A stretch of 17,937 bases of DNA from contig DKGO01000081.1 in assembly GCA_002453315.1 (NCBI GenBank), positions 1 through 17,937 on the forward strand. Reading direction: 5' to 3'. A program made the position numbers and the translations under genes. The notes beneath the pieces are model-generated. The model made no database searches, was not told the origin of the DNA, and worked only from the letters and a program-made list of their open reading frames with translations. How positions within the stretch are numbered: the stretch's first letter is position 1; each line of letters begins with the position of its first letter. Shown piece by piece: positions 1 to 5,559 of the stretch. This stretch comes from Caryophanales bacterium UBA6768 (GTDB taxonomy: Bacteria > Bacillota > Bacilli > Bacillales_D > Amphibacillaceae).

Positions 1-913
1 CTTTTCTCCCTTCATCCCTTCCTTCTTTTCTCCCTTCATCTCTTCCCTCCTGCTTCCATTTTAGCACCGATTTTTCAATTTCTTCCTTAGTCAACATGTC
101 AATGATGTAGGCAAGTGTCGGGGACAGAATTTTTTCATCCGATTTCATTTTTTGTCCTCCTTTCTTTTGAATATATCCCAATAATTCCTTTCTAATTTTC
201 TTTTCATCATCATCTGGAATTTTCAATAAATAATCAATAAAGTAAATTAATGTTTCCACATATGTCCGTGCTTCTTTCCGTGGGCCCTTAAATTTCCTTA
301 AAATTCGTTTCATCAACTGGAGCTTAAAATAATATCGCTGTTCCGTGTCTTTTTTATACATATTAGCATATTTTCCCGCAATGACTGCAGTCGCAAATGG
401 ATTATTAGATTGTTCTAACTCTTCTATTGTATGATCATTAAACTTATAAACATTGTATGTGTACCTAACAGATGTGCCAAAAAAGTCATATTGAAAGAAA
501 TCATAGTATTTAGATGTTTGATCATTTGTCATTAGTGCAATGGCATATACCCTTTTTTCAAACTTATCATAAATTTTGTAAAAATACCGAAACATCCGTT
601 CTGCAAAATCACTACTATCCTGATCTTGTACTTCAATGTGAATGAGAATCCATTGGTCCCCACCACTAGTTAATCTTACTTTAACAATTTGATCAGCAAT
701 GTTTTTCCCCTTTTTCCCCTCAATCACTTCCTTAAATAATTCTTGTTGCAAGAATTCCGGTACATGATTAAAATCAATTTCCCGAAATAAATCTGGAGCA
801 AAAAATAACATGAATTCCTCAAATAAATCTTCGATTACTTTTTTCCAAAGTCCATCATAATCTGGATAATTTCCATAGTGAACATGCCTATCCCGTATCA
901 TTGGTGTTACCAT
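1..913 (-). CDS. Rpn-family PD-(D/E)XK nuclease / transposase-like protein, 3' end outside window
   Basis: The frame is open from an ATG at 913 to the left edge (about 304 codons seen; the stop lies outside). The protein has the Rpn/YhgA-like layout: an N-terminal stretch containing GLWKKVIEDLFEEF and FFAPDLF, then ADQIVKVRL and ILIHIEVQDQ. Asp74, Glu94 and Gln96 fit the catalytic D...ExQ of PD-(D/E)XK nucleases. The motif ERMFRYFYKIYDKF and the later segment LIYFIDYLLKIP are also typical of the Bacillus branch. Known Rpn proteins are DNA endonucleases that promote recombination and are often annotated as transposases. The visible C-terminus is a charged EGRDEGRK repeat, also common in this family. 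The upstream Shine-Dalgarno is weak (GGATGTGA); the in-frame ATG at 901 is an alternative start. The family assignment is firm, the cellular role unknown. Confidence 0.85.
   Translation of the reverse strand, partial: MVTPMIRDRHVHYGNYPDYDGLWKKVIEDLFEEFMLFFAPDLFREIDFNHVPEFLQQELFKEVIEGKKGKNIADQIVKVRLTSGGDQWILIHIEVQDQDSSDFAERMFRYFYKIYDKFEKRVYAIALMTNDQTSKYYDFFQYDFFGTSVRYTYNVYKFNDHTIEELEQSNNPFATAVIAGKYANMYKKDTEQRYYFKLQLMKRILRKFKGPRKEARTYVETLIYFIDYLLKIPDDDEKKIRKELLGYIQKKGGQKMKSDEKILSPTLAYIIDMLTKEEIEKSVLKWKQEGRDEGRKEGRDEGRK
2..49. repeat. 24-bp tandem repeat encoding the EGRDEGRK tail of the Rpn protein
   Basis: Two near-identical 24-bp units lie side by side at 2-25 and 26-49, sharing TTTTCTCCCTTCATC and differing at a few later positions. 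Because 24 is a multiple of 3, the repeat keeps frame and encodes repeated Glu-Gly-Arg-Asp/Lys residues at the Rpn C-terminus. The array may continue beyond the left edge. Such arrays can vary in copy number between strains. Confidence 0.75.
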
Positions 914-963
914 TTATTTTATCACATCCATCAAGTATTTTGGTTTAGATTCATATTGTTTAT

Positions 964-978
964 ATAGTATTTTACTAT
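964..978. repeat. Short palindrome upstream of the Rpn gene
   Basis: ATAGTA and TACTAT flank a 3-base centre, 51 bp upstream of the Rpn start codon. It could be an operator or chance in AT-rich DNA. No convincing -35/-10 pair for the Rpn gene was found nearby. Confidence 0.3.
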
Positions 979-1119
979 GATTAAATAGTCAATTTGGCAA
1001 AATTCAATTTTGGCTATGAAATTAAGTCAAAAAAACACTTTCCCTAAGCGAAAAACAAAAATTTGTATGTCAAACGAAATGTAATTGTTTTCAATATAGA
1101 TTTTTGATAAATTTAACCC

Positions 1120-1149
1120 TTGACTTTATTTTTCATAATAGTGTATGAT
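1120..1149 (+). promoter_or_regulatory. SigA-type promoter of the padR-HAAS operon
   Basis: TTGACT (1120-1125) and TATGAT (1144-1149) are separated by 18 bp and lie about 50 bp upstream of the PadR start codon. Both hexamers differ from the SigA consensus by one base. The -10 lies wholly inside the first operator-like palindrome, so a bound repressor would block polymerase. Confidence 0.7.
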
Positions 1150-1182
1150 ATACAGTGTAATTAATAATGTATGTCGTACAGT
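1142..1182 (+). promoter_or_regulatory. Tandem palindromic operator, probably for the adjacent PadR repressor
   Basis: Two copies of a TGTATGnnnTACAGT-like 15-mer are visible: TGTATGATATACAGT at 1142-1156 and TGTATGTCGTACAGT at 1168-1182, spaced 26 bp. Each has TGTA...TACA dyad symmetry; the first is a perfect TGTAT-GAT-ATACA palindrome. PadR proteins are known to bind such short dyads in their own promoters. Binding by this PadR is inferred from position and symmetry. Confidence 0.6.
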
Positions 1183-1199
1183 ATTAAAGGAGCGATTCA

Positions 1200-1550
1200 A
1201 TGGAACGATTGATCGATTCATTTTTAACGGAATTAAGAAGGGGAAATTTGTCACTAGCAGTGTTGAGTCAGCTTCGTACACCCCAATACGGCTATTCCCT
1301 CGTTCAATTGCTAGAAAAACTTGGGGTAGAAATCGAGCAAAGTACTTTATATCCACTATTGAGACGATTGGAAAAACAAAAATTAGTGACTAGTTATTGG
1401 GATACAACTGGCACAAGACCTCGAAAATATTATGAATTAAGTGAAAAAGGCAATCGCGTGTTTCAGCAAATTAAAAGTCAATGGATGGAAAACACTAAAA
1501 AGTTATATGCAGTCCTTGTTGAGGAGGAGGATGAACATGAATTTAATTAA
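1200..1550 (+). CDS. PadR-family transcriptional repressor
   Basis: This 116-residue protein matches the short PadR (subfamily 2) layout. An N-terminal winged helix contains the typical LRRGNLSLAVLSQL, QYGYSLVQLLEKLGVEIEQS and TLYPLLRRLEKQKLV segments, followed by the wing TRPRKYYELSEKGNRVF and a short C-terminal dimerisation helix. AAAGGAG at 1186-1192 sets the ATG at 1200. The last 14 bp overlap the downstream HAAS-protein gene, so the two are translationally coupled. In Firmicutes such PadR/HAAS-membrane-protein pairs commonly form autoregulated operons, the repressor releasing in response to a membrane-active or other stress. The inducer is unknown here. Family confidence is high. Confidence 0.92.
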   Translation: MERLIDSFLTELRRGNLSLAVLSQLRTPQYGYSLVQLLEKLGVEIEQSTLYPLLRRLEKQKLVTSYWDTTGTRPRKYYELSEKGNRVFQQIKSQWMENTKKLYAVLVEEEDEHEFN

Positions 1551-2538
1551 GCTATACATTCAGGAGGTCACCAGAAGACTGCCTGATAAAACTAGGGATG
1601 ACATCGCCTTGGAGTTAGAATCAACGATATATGACATGTTACCAGAAGACCACTCGGATGAAGATGTTTATCAAGCACTCGAAACATTAGGTGACCCCGC
1701 CATTCTTGCGGGTAAATATAATGAAAAACCGATGCATTTTATTGGTCCAAGGTATTATCATGGCTATGTTACCTTATTAAAATTGATCATGCCAATCGCT
1801 GCCACAATTTCATTTATTACGATTATTTTTGTTAATTTGCTAGGTCCCGTAGAAGAAGGCGCTGTATTAGAAACAATGATTCATCTTCTAGGCATAGGTA
1901 TATGGAATGTAGTTAGTGTCCTCATTCAAACATTTTTTTGGATTACGATTGTTTTTATCATTGTTGAACGTGCAGATGTTGCCAAAAATGATGCTTCCCT
2001 ACCAACACAACTAAAATCATGGACACCTAACAATTTAAAGCATATTACTTACATTCCTAAATATAAAATGATCAAGAATTTCGAATTATCTTGTGGGTTA
2101 ATATGGACAGCAATTTGGGGAACAGCTTATTTTTATGCTGATCATCTGCTTGGAATCTATGAAAATGGTCATAATGGCCTACGAATGGTCACACCAGCAT
2201 TTAATCAAGAAATGCTACTTTCCTTTTGGCCATTCATTGTATTAATTATTGGGCTAGAAGTGGCACTGACTATTTTTAAACTCGTTAAAAAACAATGGAC
2301 ACGACAATTAGCAACATTTTTCGCCATCAACCAGGCAGTGTCTCTAATTATTTTAGTCGTTATTTTAACCCGTGAAAATCTCTTTAATCAGGAATTCCTA
2401 AACAAAATAGGGAAGTTATTTACAACATCCCCACCAATAATCGAGAACATACTAATTTGGGGGACAATCGTTATTTTTATCGTATCTACTGGATGGGGAA
2501 TATTTGACACATTCAAAAGGGCGAATATTAAAAGTTAA
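1537..2538 (+). CDS. HAAS-domain multi-spanning membrane protein, partner of PadR
   Basis: With the ATG at 1537 the product has 333 residues. The start is set by AGGAGG at 1525-1530, six bases upstream; the nearby ATG at 1531 is too close to it, and the frame staying open further upstream is an overlap with padR. Residues 1-62 form a cytoplasmic helical HAAS-type domain (YIQEVTRRLPDKTRDDIALE, ending ALETLGDPAILAGKYN). About six hydrophobic segments follow, near residues 79-100, 118-143, 195-212, 229-249, 262-278 and 305-325. HAAS proteins are co-transcribed with PadR regulators and are thought to act as membrane-linked signalling or stress proteins; no enzymatic motif is visible. The exact function is unknown. 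Confidence 0.8.
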   Translation: MNLIKLYIQEVTRRLPDKTRDDIALELESTIYDMLPEDHSDEDVYQALETLGDPAILAGKYNEKPMHFIGPRYYHGYVTLLKLIMPIAATISFITIIFVNLLGPVEEGAVLETMIHLLGIGIWNVVSVLIQTFFWITIVFIIVERADVAKNDASLPTQLKSWTPNNLKHITYIPKYKMIKNFELSCGLIWTAIWGTAYFYADHLLGIYENGHNGLRMVTPAFNQEMLLSFWPFIVLIIGLEVALTIFKLVKKQWTRQLATFFAINQAVSLIILVVILTRENLFNQEFLNKIGKLFTTSPPIIENILIWGTIVIFIVSTGWGIFDTFKRANIKS

Positions 2539-2576
2539 ATTAAATTTTGAAGACCTAGTTGCTTTCCTTCCAAATT

Positions 2577-2608
2577 ACCGTATGAAGAGAAATTTCATAC
2601 GGTTTTTT
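2577..2608 (+). terminator. Intrinsic terminator of the padR-HAAS operon
   Basis: CCGTATGAA (2578-2586) pairs perfectly with TTCATACGG (2594-2602), with an added A-T pair at the base and a 7-base loop. TTTTTT (2603-2608) follows directly. It sits 39 bp after the HAAS-gene stop codon. Confidence 0.85.
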
Positions 2609-2642
2609 ATACAGAATAGAATGCCGCCTTATTCATTTTTAA

Positions 2643-2668
2643 AATTCCCCGAGTTATTTCGGGGAATT
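2643..2668. repeat. Perfect inverted repeat without a U-tract
   Basis: AATTCCCCGA (2643-2652) and TCGGGGAATT (2659-2668) form a 10-bp stem with a 6-base loop. No T-run follows on the plus strand, and on the minus strand only a few T residues follow. It may be a second, weak terminator, a transcript-stabilising hairpin or an operator for the next gene. Confidence 0.5.
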
Positions 2669-2836
2669 CCCATGAAGAAGACATCATTTCCCTGTCCTTA
2701 TTTCAGGTAATTTGCGTATAAATAGAAGATTGAATAAGCTGAGTGAATCAATTTAATTATTCATTTTATTATTTTATATGTGTAATATATAATTAATGGA
2801 GAATCATCAATAAATCGAGACATTGGAGGAATACAC

Positions 2837-3385
2837 ATGACAATCGCAGTATTACATGGCGGGGGAAGACCGAACGGCAATACTGAAACAATCACAAAAA
2901 TGATTACGAAAGATTTAGATGTAAAAAATATATATTTGAAGGAGTATGTTATTAAACCAATTTTTGATCAACGACATGATGAAAATGGCTTTGATGAAGT
3001 GGATGATGATTATAATGCAATTATTGATGAAATATTGAAACAAGATATTCTGCTATTTTCGACGCCAATTTACTGGTATAGTATGACAGCAACAATGAAA
3101 GGATTTATCGATCGATTTTCACAAACGATGAGGGATAAAAACTATCCCCATTTCAAGGAACAATTGGGACAAAAGAAGGCATTTGTCATCGCTGTTGGTG
3201 GAGATAGCCCCTATACAAAAGGGTTGCCAATGATCCAACAGTTCCATCATATTTTTGATTTCCTTGGGATTCCTTTTGCAGGGTATATGATTGGAAATGC
3301 GAACAAACCTAATGAAATTATGAATGACCCTAAATCACAGTCAGATGCTGAACAATTAAGACGTATTTTACAAGAATCGCTCTAA
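2837..3385 (+). CDS. NAD(P)H-dependent FMN oxidoreductase, flavodoxin fold (YwqN-like)
   Basis: The product has 182 residues, the usual size for this family. The N-terminal flavin-phosphate loop reads HGGGRPNGNTETI (residues 7-19), and the second FMN-contact motif is STPIYWYSMTATMKGFIDRF (75-94). Both are hallmarks of flavodoxin-fold NAD(P)H-dependent reductases (FMN_red/Flavodoxin_2 group). Such enzymes reduce quinones, nitro- or azo-compounds or flavins in the cytosol; the substrate cannot be told from sequence. GGAGGA at 2825-2830 fixes the ATG. It is monocistronic: the upstream terminator separates it from the HAAS gene, and the next gene converges on it with only 44 bp between the stops and no clear terminator there. 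It resembles B. subtilis YwqN in length and motifs. Confidence 0.85.
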   Translation: MTIAVLHGGGRPNGNTETITKMITKDLDVKNIYLKEYVIKPIFDQRHDENGFDEVDDDYNAIIDEILKQDILLFSTPIYWYSMTATMKGFIDRFSQTMRDKNYPHFKEQLGQKKAFVIAVGGDSPYTKGLPMIQQFHHIFDFLGIPFAGYMIGNANKPNEIMNDPKSQSDAEQLRRILQESL

Positions 3386-3429
3386 TTGAAGGCAGGGAGA
3401 ACAAGCAATATAATCGAGGTCACATCCGT

Positions 3430-4146
3430 TTACAGGCTCGATACTAATAAATAAATACCCGTAAACATCAAAATGAAAAGGGTAATTATTCTAAAAGTTC
3501 TCTGACTGATCCAATTAAAAATCCATTGTCCTAACAAAACCCCTCCGACTAGTGATGGAACGGCTAAGAAAGAAGAAATCCATGTTTCTTTAGTCGTTCC
3601 TCCTAATGAAATTTGCATGGCTAAGCTAGCAGAATAAACATATAAATAAAAAGCCAACGTAGTACTCCTAAGAGTAGTTTTATCTATATTTACCCCAGCA
3701 AAATATAACAACAATGGTGGTCCTGGGACACCAATACTTGTCGTTAATAAACCAGACAAACCACCGGCTAGAAAATCTCTATTTCTTGTTCGATTAATCG
3801 ATAATTTCAAAATGAGCAAAATAGTTAAAAGTAAGATTAAGGCACCAACCGTTAGTTTTAATAATCGAACATCTAAAAAAAGATAGACAAATATACCGGA
3901 GATTAATCCAAGAAAACTGCCTTTGATCATTCGAATAAGTAGTGTCTTATTTACTTCCTTTTTAATGTTAAAAATCATCAATGCCGACAAAATAATCGAT
4001 AAAATAATATTCATTTGAATCGCTGTATGAACAGGATAAATAAGCAACAAAAAAGGTGTTCCAATAATGGAAAAACCATAGCCCGTACTCGTTTGTAAAA
4101 GAGATGCAATGAATACTATAAATATAAGGATTAGCATTTCTTCCAT
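3430..4146 (-). CDS. TSUP/TauE-SafE family anion exporter
   Basis: This 238-residue integral membrane protein has about eight hydrophobic segments arranged as two related halves. The family signatures are visible: LLQTSTGYGFSIIGTPFLLL in the first half (near residue 16) and GLLTTSIGVPGPPLLLYF in the second (near residue 133). TSUP members export sulfite, sulfoacetate or other small organosulfur anions across the cytoplasmic membrane; the substrate here is not predictable. The ATG at 4146 is preceded by a weak GGTGA Shine-Dalgarno at about 9 bases; a second ATG three codons in is possible. It is transcribed alone, convergent with the flavin reductase. A weak promoter candidate, TTGTGA-17-TTATGT, lies upstream. 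Confidence 0.85.
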   Translation of the reverse strand: MEEMLILIFIVFIASLLQTSTGYGFSIIGTPFLLLIYPVHTAIQMNIILSIILSALMIFNIKKEVNKTLLIRMIKGSFLGLISGIFVYLFLDVRLLKLTVGALILLLTILLILKLSINRTRNRDFLAGGLSGLLTTSIGVPGPPLLLYFAGVNIDKTTLRSTTLAFYLYVYSASLAMQISLGGTTKETWISSFLAVPSLVGGVLLGQWIFNWISQRTFRIITLFILMFTGIYLLVSSL

Positions 4147-4520
4147 GTGAATTTTTCACCAACTTTAATGAACATAACTCTTAGACCCATCGTATCACAA
4201 AATGTCCATTTAATCGTAAGATGGCTACTCATTCCTCCTATAAGCGGAAAAAAGTTTGTCCAACCCTTTTTTACTTTATTAAGTTTAGGTCAGGACAACT
4301 TGTTATTGATGAAAAATAATGACAAAAACTGACGAAATTACTCTAATTATTATAAAAGTGTTATGCCTAAAAAAGTACCCATAATTAAATTTAATGCTAT
4401 GATTCAGGCAGATGCAATTATTACTAAATTGTTAAAGGTTAATGAAGTTAAGACAATAATTGTTGGTGAAATTATCATAAAATTCTTACACCGGCATTTA
4501 CTACACCTTTATTACAATTC
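4147..4520. other. Gene-less stretch upstream of the 52-bp repeats
   Basis: Short open frames occur here (for example 4363-4569), but they lack a Shine-Dalgarno sequence, recognisable motifs or codon usage like the neighbours, and one runs into the tandem repeats. A long-range inverted repeat is visible: AAGTTTGTCC near 4250 against GGACAACTT near 4292, with one bulged T and a roughly 32-base loop. No RNA family was recognised. Confidence 0.5.
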
Positions 4521-4728
4521 CCGACGAAAAAATTGTCTAGCGTTGGATTTTACTACTTCTTTATCCTAAATACCGACGCAAGACTGCTCTCACGTTGGAA
4601 TTTCATCGCCATCTTCTTCAAAACCCGACGCAAGACTACTCTCACGTTGGAATTTCATCGCCATCTTCTTCAAAACCCGACGCAAGGCTGCTCTCTCGTT
4701 GGAATTTCATCGCAATCTTCATCTAGCC
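4521..4728 (+). repeat. Four tandem 52-bp units with a conserved hairpin core
   Basis: Units run 4521-4572, 4573-4624, 4625-4676 and 4677-4728. Units 2 and 3 differ at one position, unit 4 has a few changes and unit 1 is degenerate. Every unit begins with CCGACG and has CGTTGG at offset 20. These pair with one G-U in plus-strand RNA, whereas the minus strand would have an A-C mismatch, so a plus-strand transcript is favoured. Units 2-4 also keep an inner AGA/TCT stem, where the A-to-G change in unit 4 leaves a G-U pair. The 52-bp period is not a multiple of 3 and no good gene spans the array, so a protein repeat is unlikely. It could be a family of dispersed structured elements amplified in place. 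Confidence 0.8.
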
Positions 4729-5148
4729 TCCCACTAGTAGATCACAATGAGGAAGTTTTATCAAAGTTAAAAAAATTGGACTTTCACTAGTTCATGCATT
4801 TGGTCGGGAGGTCCATGAAATATGATCTTTCGTTTTTTTCATTCCAATCGTCCATTAGTTGTTGCTTTTTTCTTTTGTCGATACCCCCCTAATGAACTTG
4901 TTTCCACTGTTTAATTTTCCTTGAAATTTTTCAACAAACATTTCTATTGTTCCACGAAAAAAACCGAACATAACCTCGGTCTGTTTTAATCACTTTTAAT
5001 TAAATATTTTGACATTTATAATAAAACCCCAAAAACACCTTTTTCACGCTATATTCCAATATAAATATCATTTATTTTGATCTATCCAACGATGAGCAGC
5101 TATAATATACGAAAGAGGAATAAGGGACTACAAGGGGGACTTAAGTAC
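4729..5148. other. Gene-less stretch before the NUDIX gene
   Basis: Very AT-rich, with frequent stops in all frames. The only structured element seen is the minus-strand terminator-like hairpin at 4957-4980. No convincing -35/-10 pair for the NUDIX-helicase operon could be chosen among the many AT-rich hexamers. The frame upstream of the NUDIX start codon stays open from 5077, but this extension lacks conservation-like features. Confidence 0.5.
4957..4980 (-). terminator. Terminator-like hairpin on the minus strand, no gene assigned
   Basis: On the minus strand ACCGA and TCGGT form a 5-bp stem with an 8-base loop, followed by TTTTTT. No minus-strand gene lies immediately upstream; the region to its right is the plus-strand NUDIX-helicase operon. 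It could end an unannotated antisense or short RNA transcript, or be a relic. Confidence 0.45.
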
Positions 5149-5559
5149 ATGACTGGGAAAATAATTCGTGTTGTTGGAGCAGTAATAGTAAAAAATGACC
5201 AAATATTGTGTGCCCAAAGGAATCGCCATGGGACATTACCCTACTTATGGGAATTCCCCGGGGGAAAAATTGAAGTAAATGAATCGGCCAAAGATGCCTT
5301 GATTCGTGAAATTAATGAAGAAATGACATGCCAAATAAAAGTAGGCGAAAAAATAACGACAACCACTTATCGTTATCCATTTGGAACGGTACAATTAACG
5401 ACATTTTATTGTCGTCTTATTAGTGGGACTCCCTCTCTTTTAGAACATGAGGCTATTGAATGGGTATCGCCAGAAAACCTACATACATACGATTGGGCAC
5501 CCGCAGACATACCCGCGATTGACATCATTCAAAAAGAAATGAGGGAAACCAATGGATGA
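5149..5559 (+). CDS. MutT-type NUDIX hydrolase, (deoxy)nucleoside triphosphate pyrophosphohydrolase
   Basis: From the ATG at 5149 (AAGGGGG ten bases upstream) the product has 136 residues, a normal MutT length. The Nudix box is at residues 39-61: Gly39, Glu45, Arg53-Glu54 and Glu57-Glu58 are all in place for metal binding. The usual glycine after the EE pair is Thr60, an atypical change. FPGG, the FYCRL strand and the C-terminal DWAPADIPAID segment are typical of the MutT/NudG branch, which hydrolyses oxidised or unusual (d)NTPs to the monophosphate plus pyrophosphate. The last 8 bp overlap the start of the PLD-helicase gene, a strong sign of coupled translation. A nucleotide-sanitising role beside a DNA-processing helicase is plausible but inferred; the substrate is unknown. 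Confidence 0.85.
   Translation: MTGKIIRVVGAVIVKNDQILCAQRNRHGTLPYLWEFPGGKIEVNESAKDALIREINEEMTCQIKVGEKITTTTYRYPFGTVQLTTFYCRLISGTPSLLEHEAIEWVSPENLHTYDWAPADIPAIDIIQKEMRETNG

Noticed and set aside
1..913. Complete transposon or insertion sequence around the Rpn gene
   Set aside because: No terminal inverted repeats or target duplications are visible; Rpn proteins are often labelled transposases without being part of an element.
2504..2710. 68-codon frame after the HAAS gene
   Set aside because: It crosses the terminator and the inverted repeat and begins inside the HAAS gene.
4363..4569. 68-codon plus-strand frame
   Set aside because: No ribosome binding site or known motif, and its end runs into the non-coding tandem repeats.
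4521..4728. CRISPR array
   Set aside because: The whole 52-bp unit is repeated, including what would be the spacer, and no cas genes are near.
4533..4790. 85-codon frame across the tandem repeats
   Set aside because: The 52-bp period changes frame in each unit, so the translated sequence has no consistent repeat; no Shine-Dalgarno.
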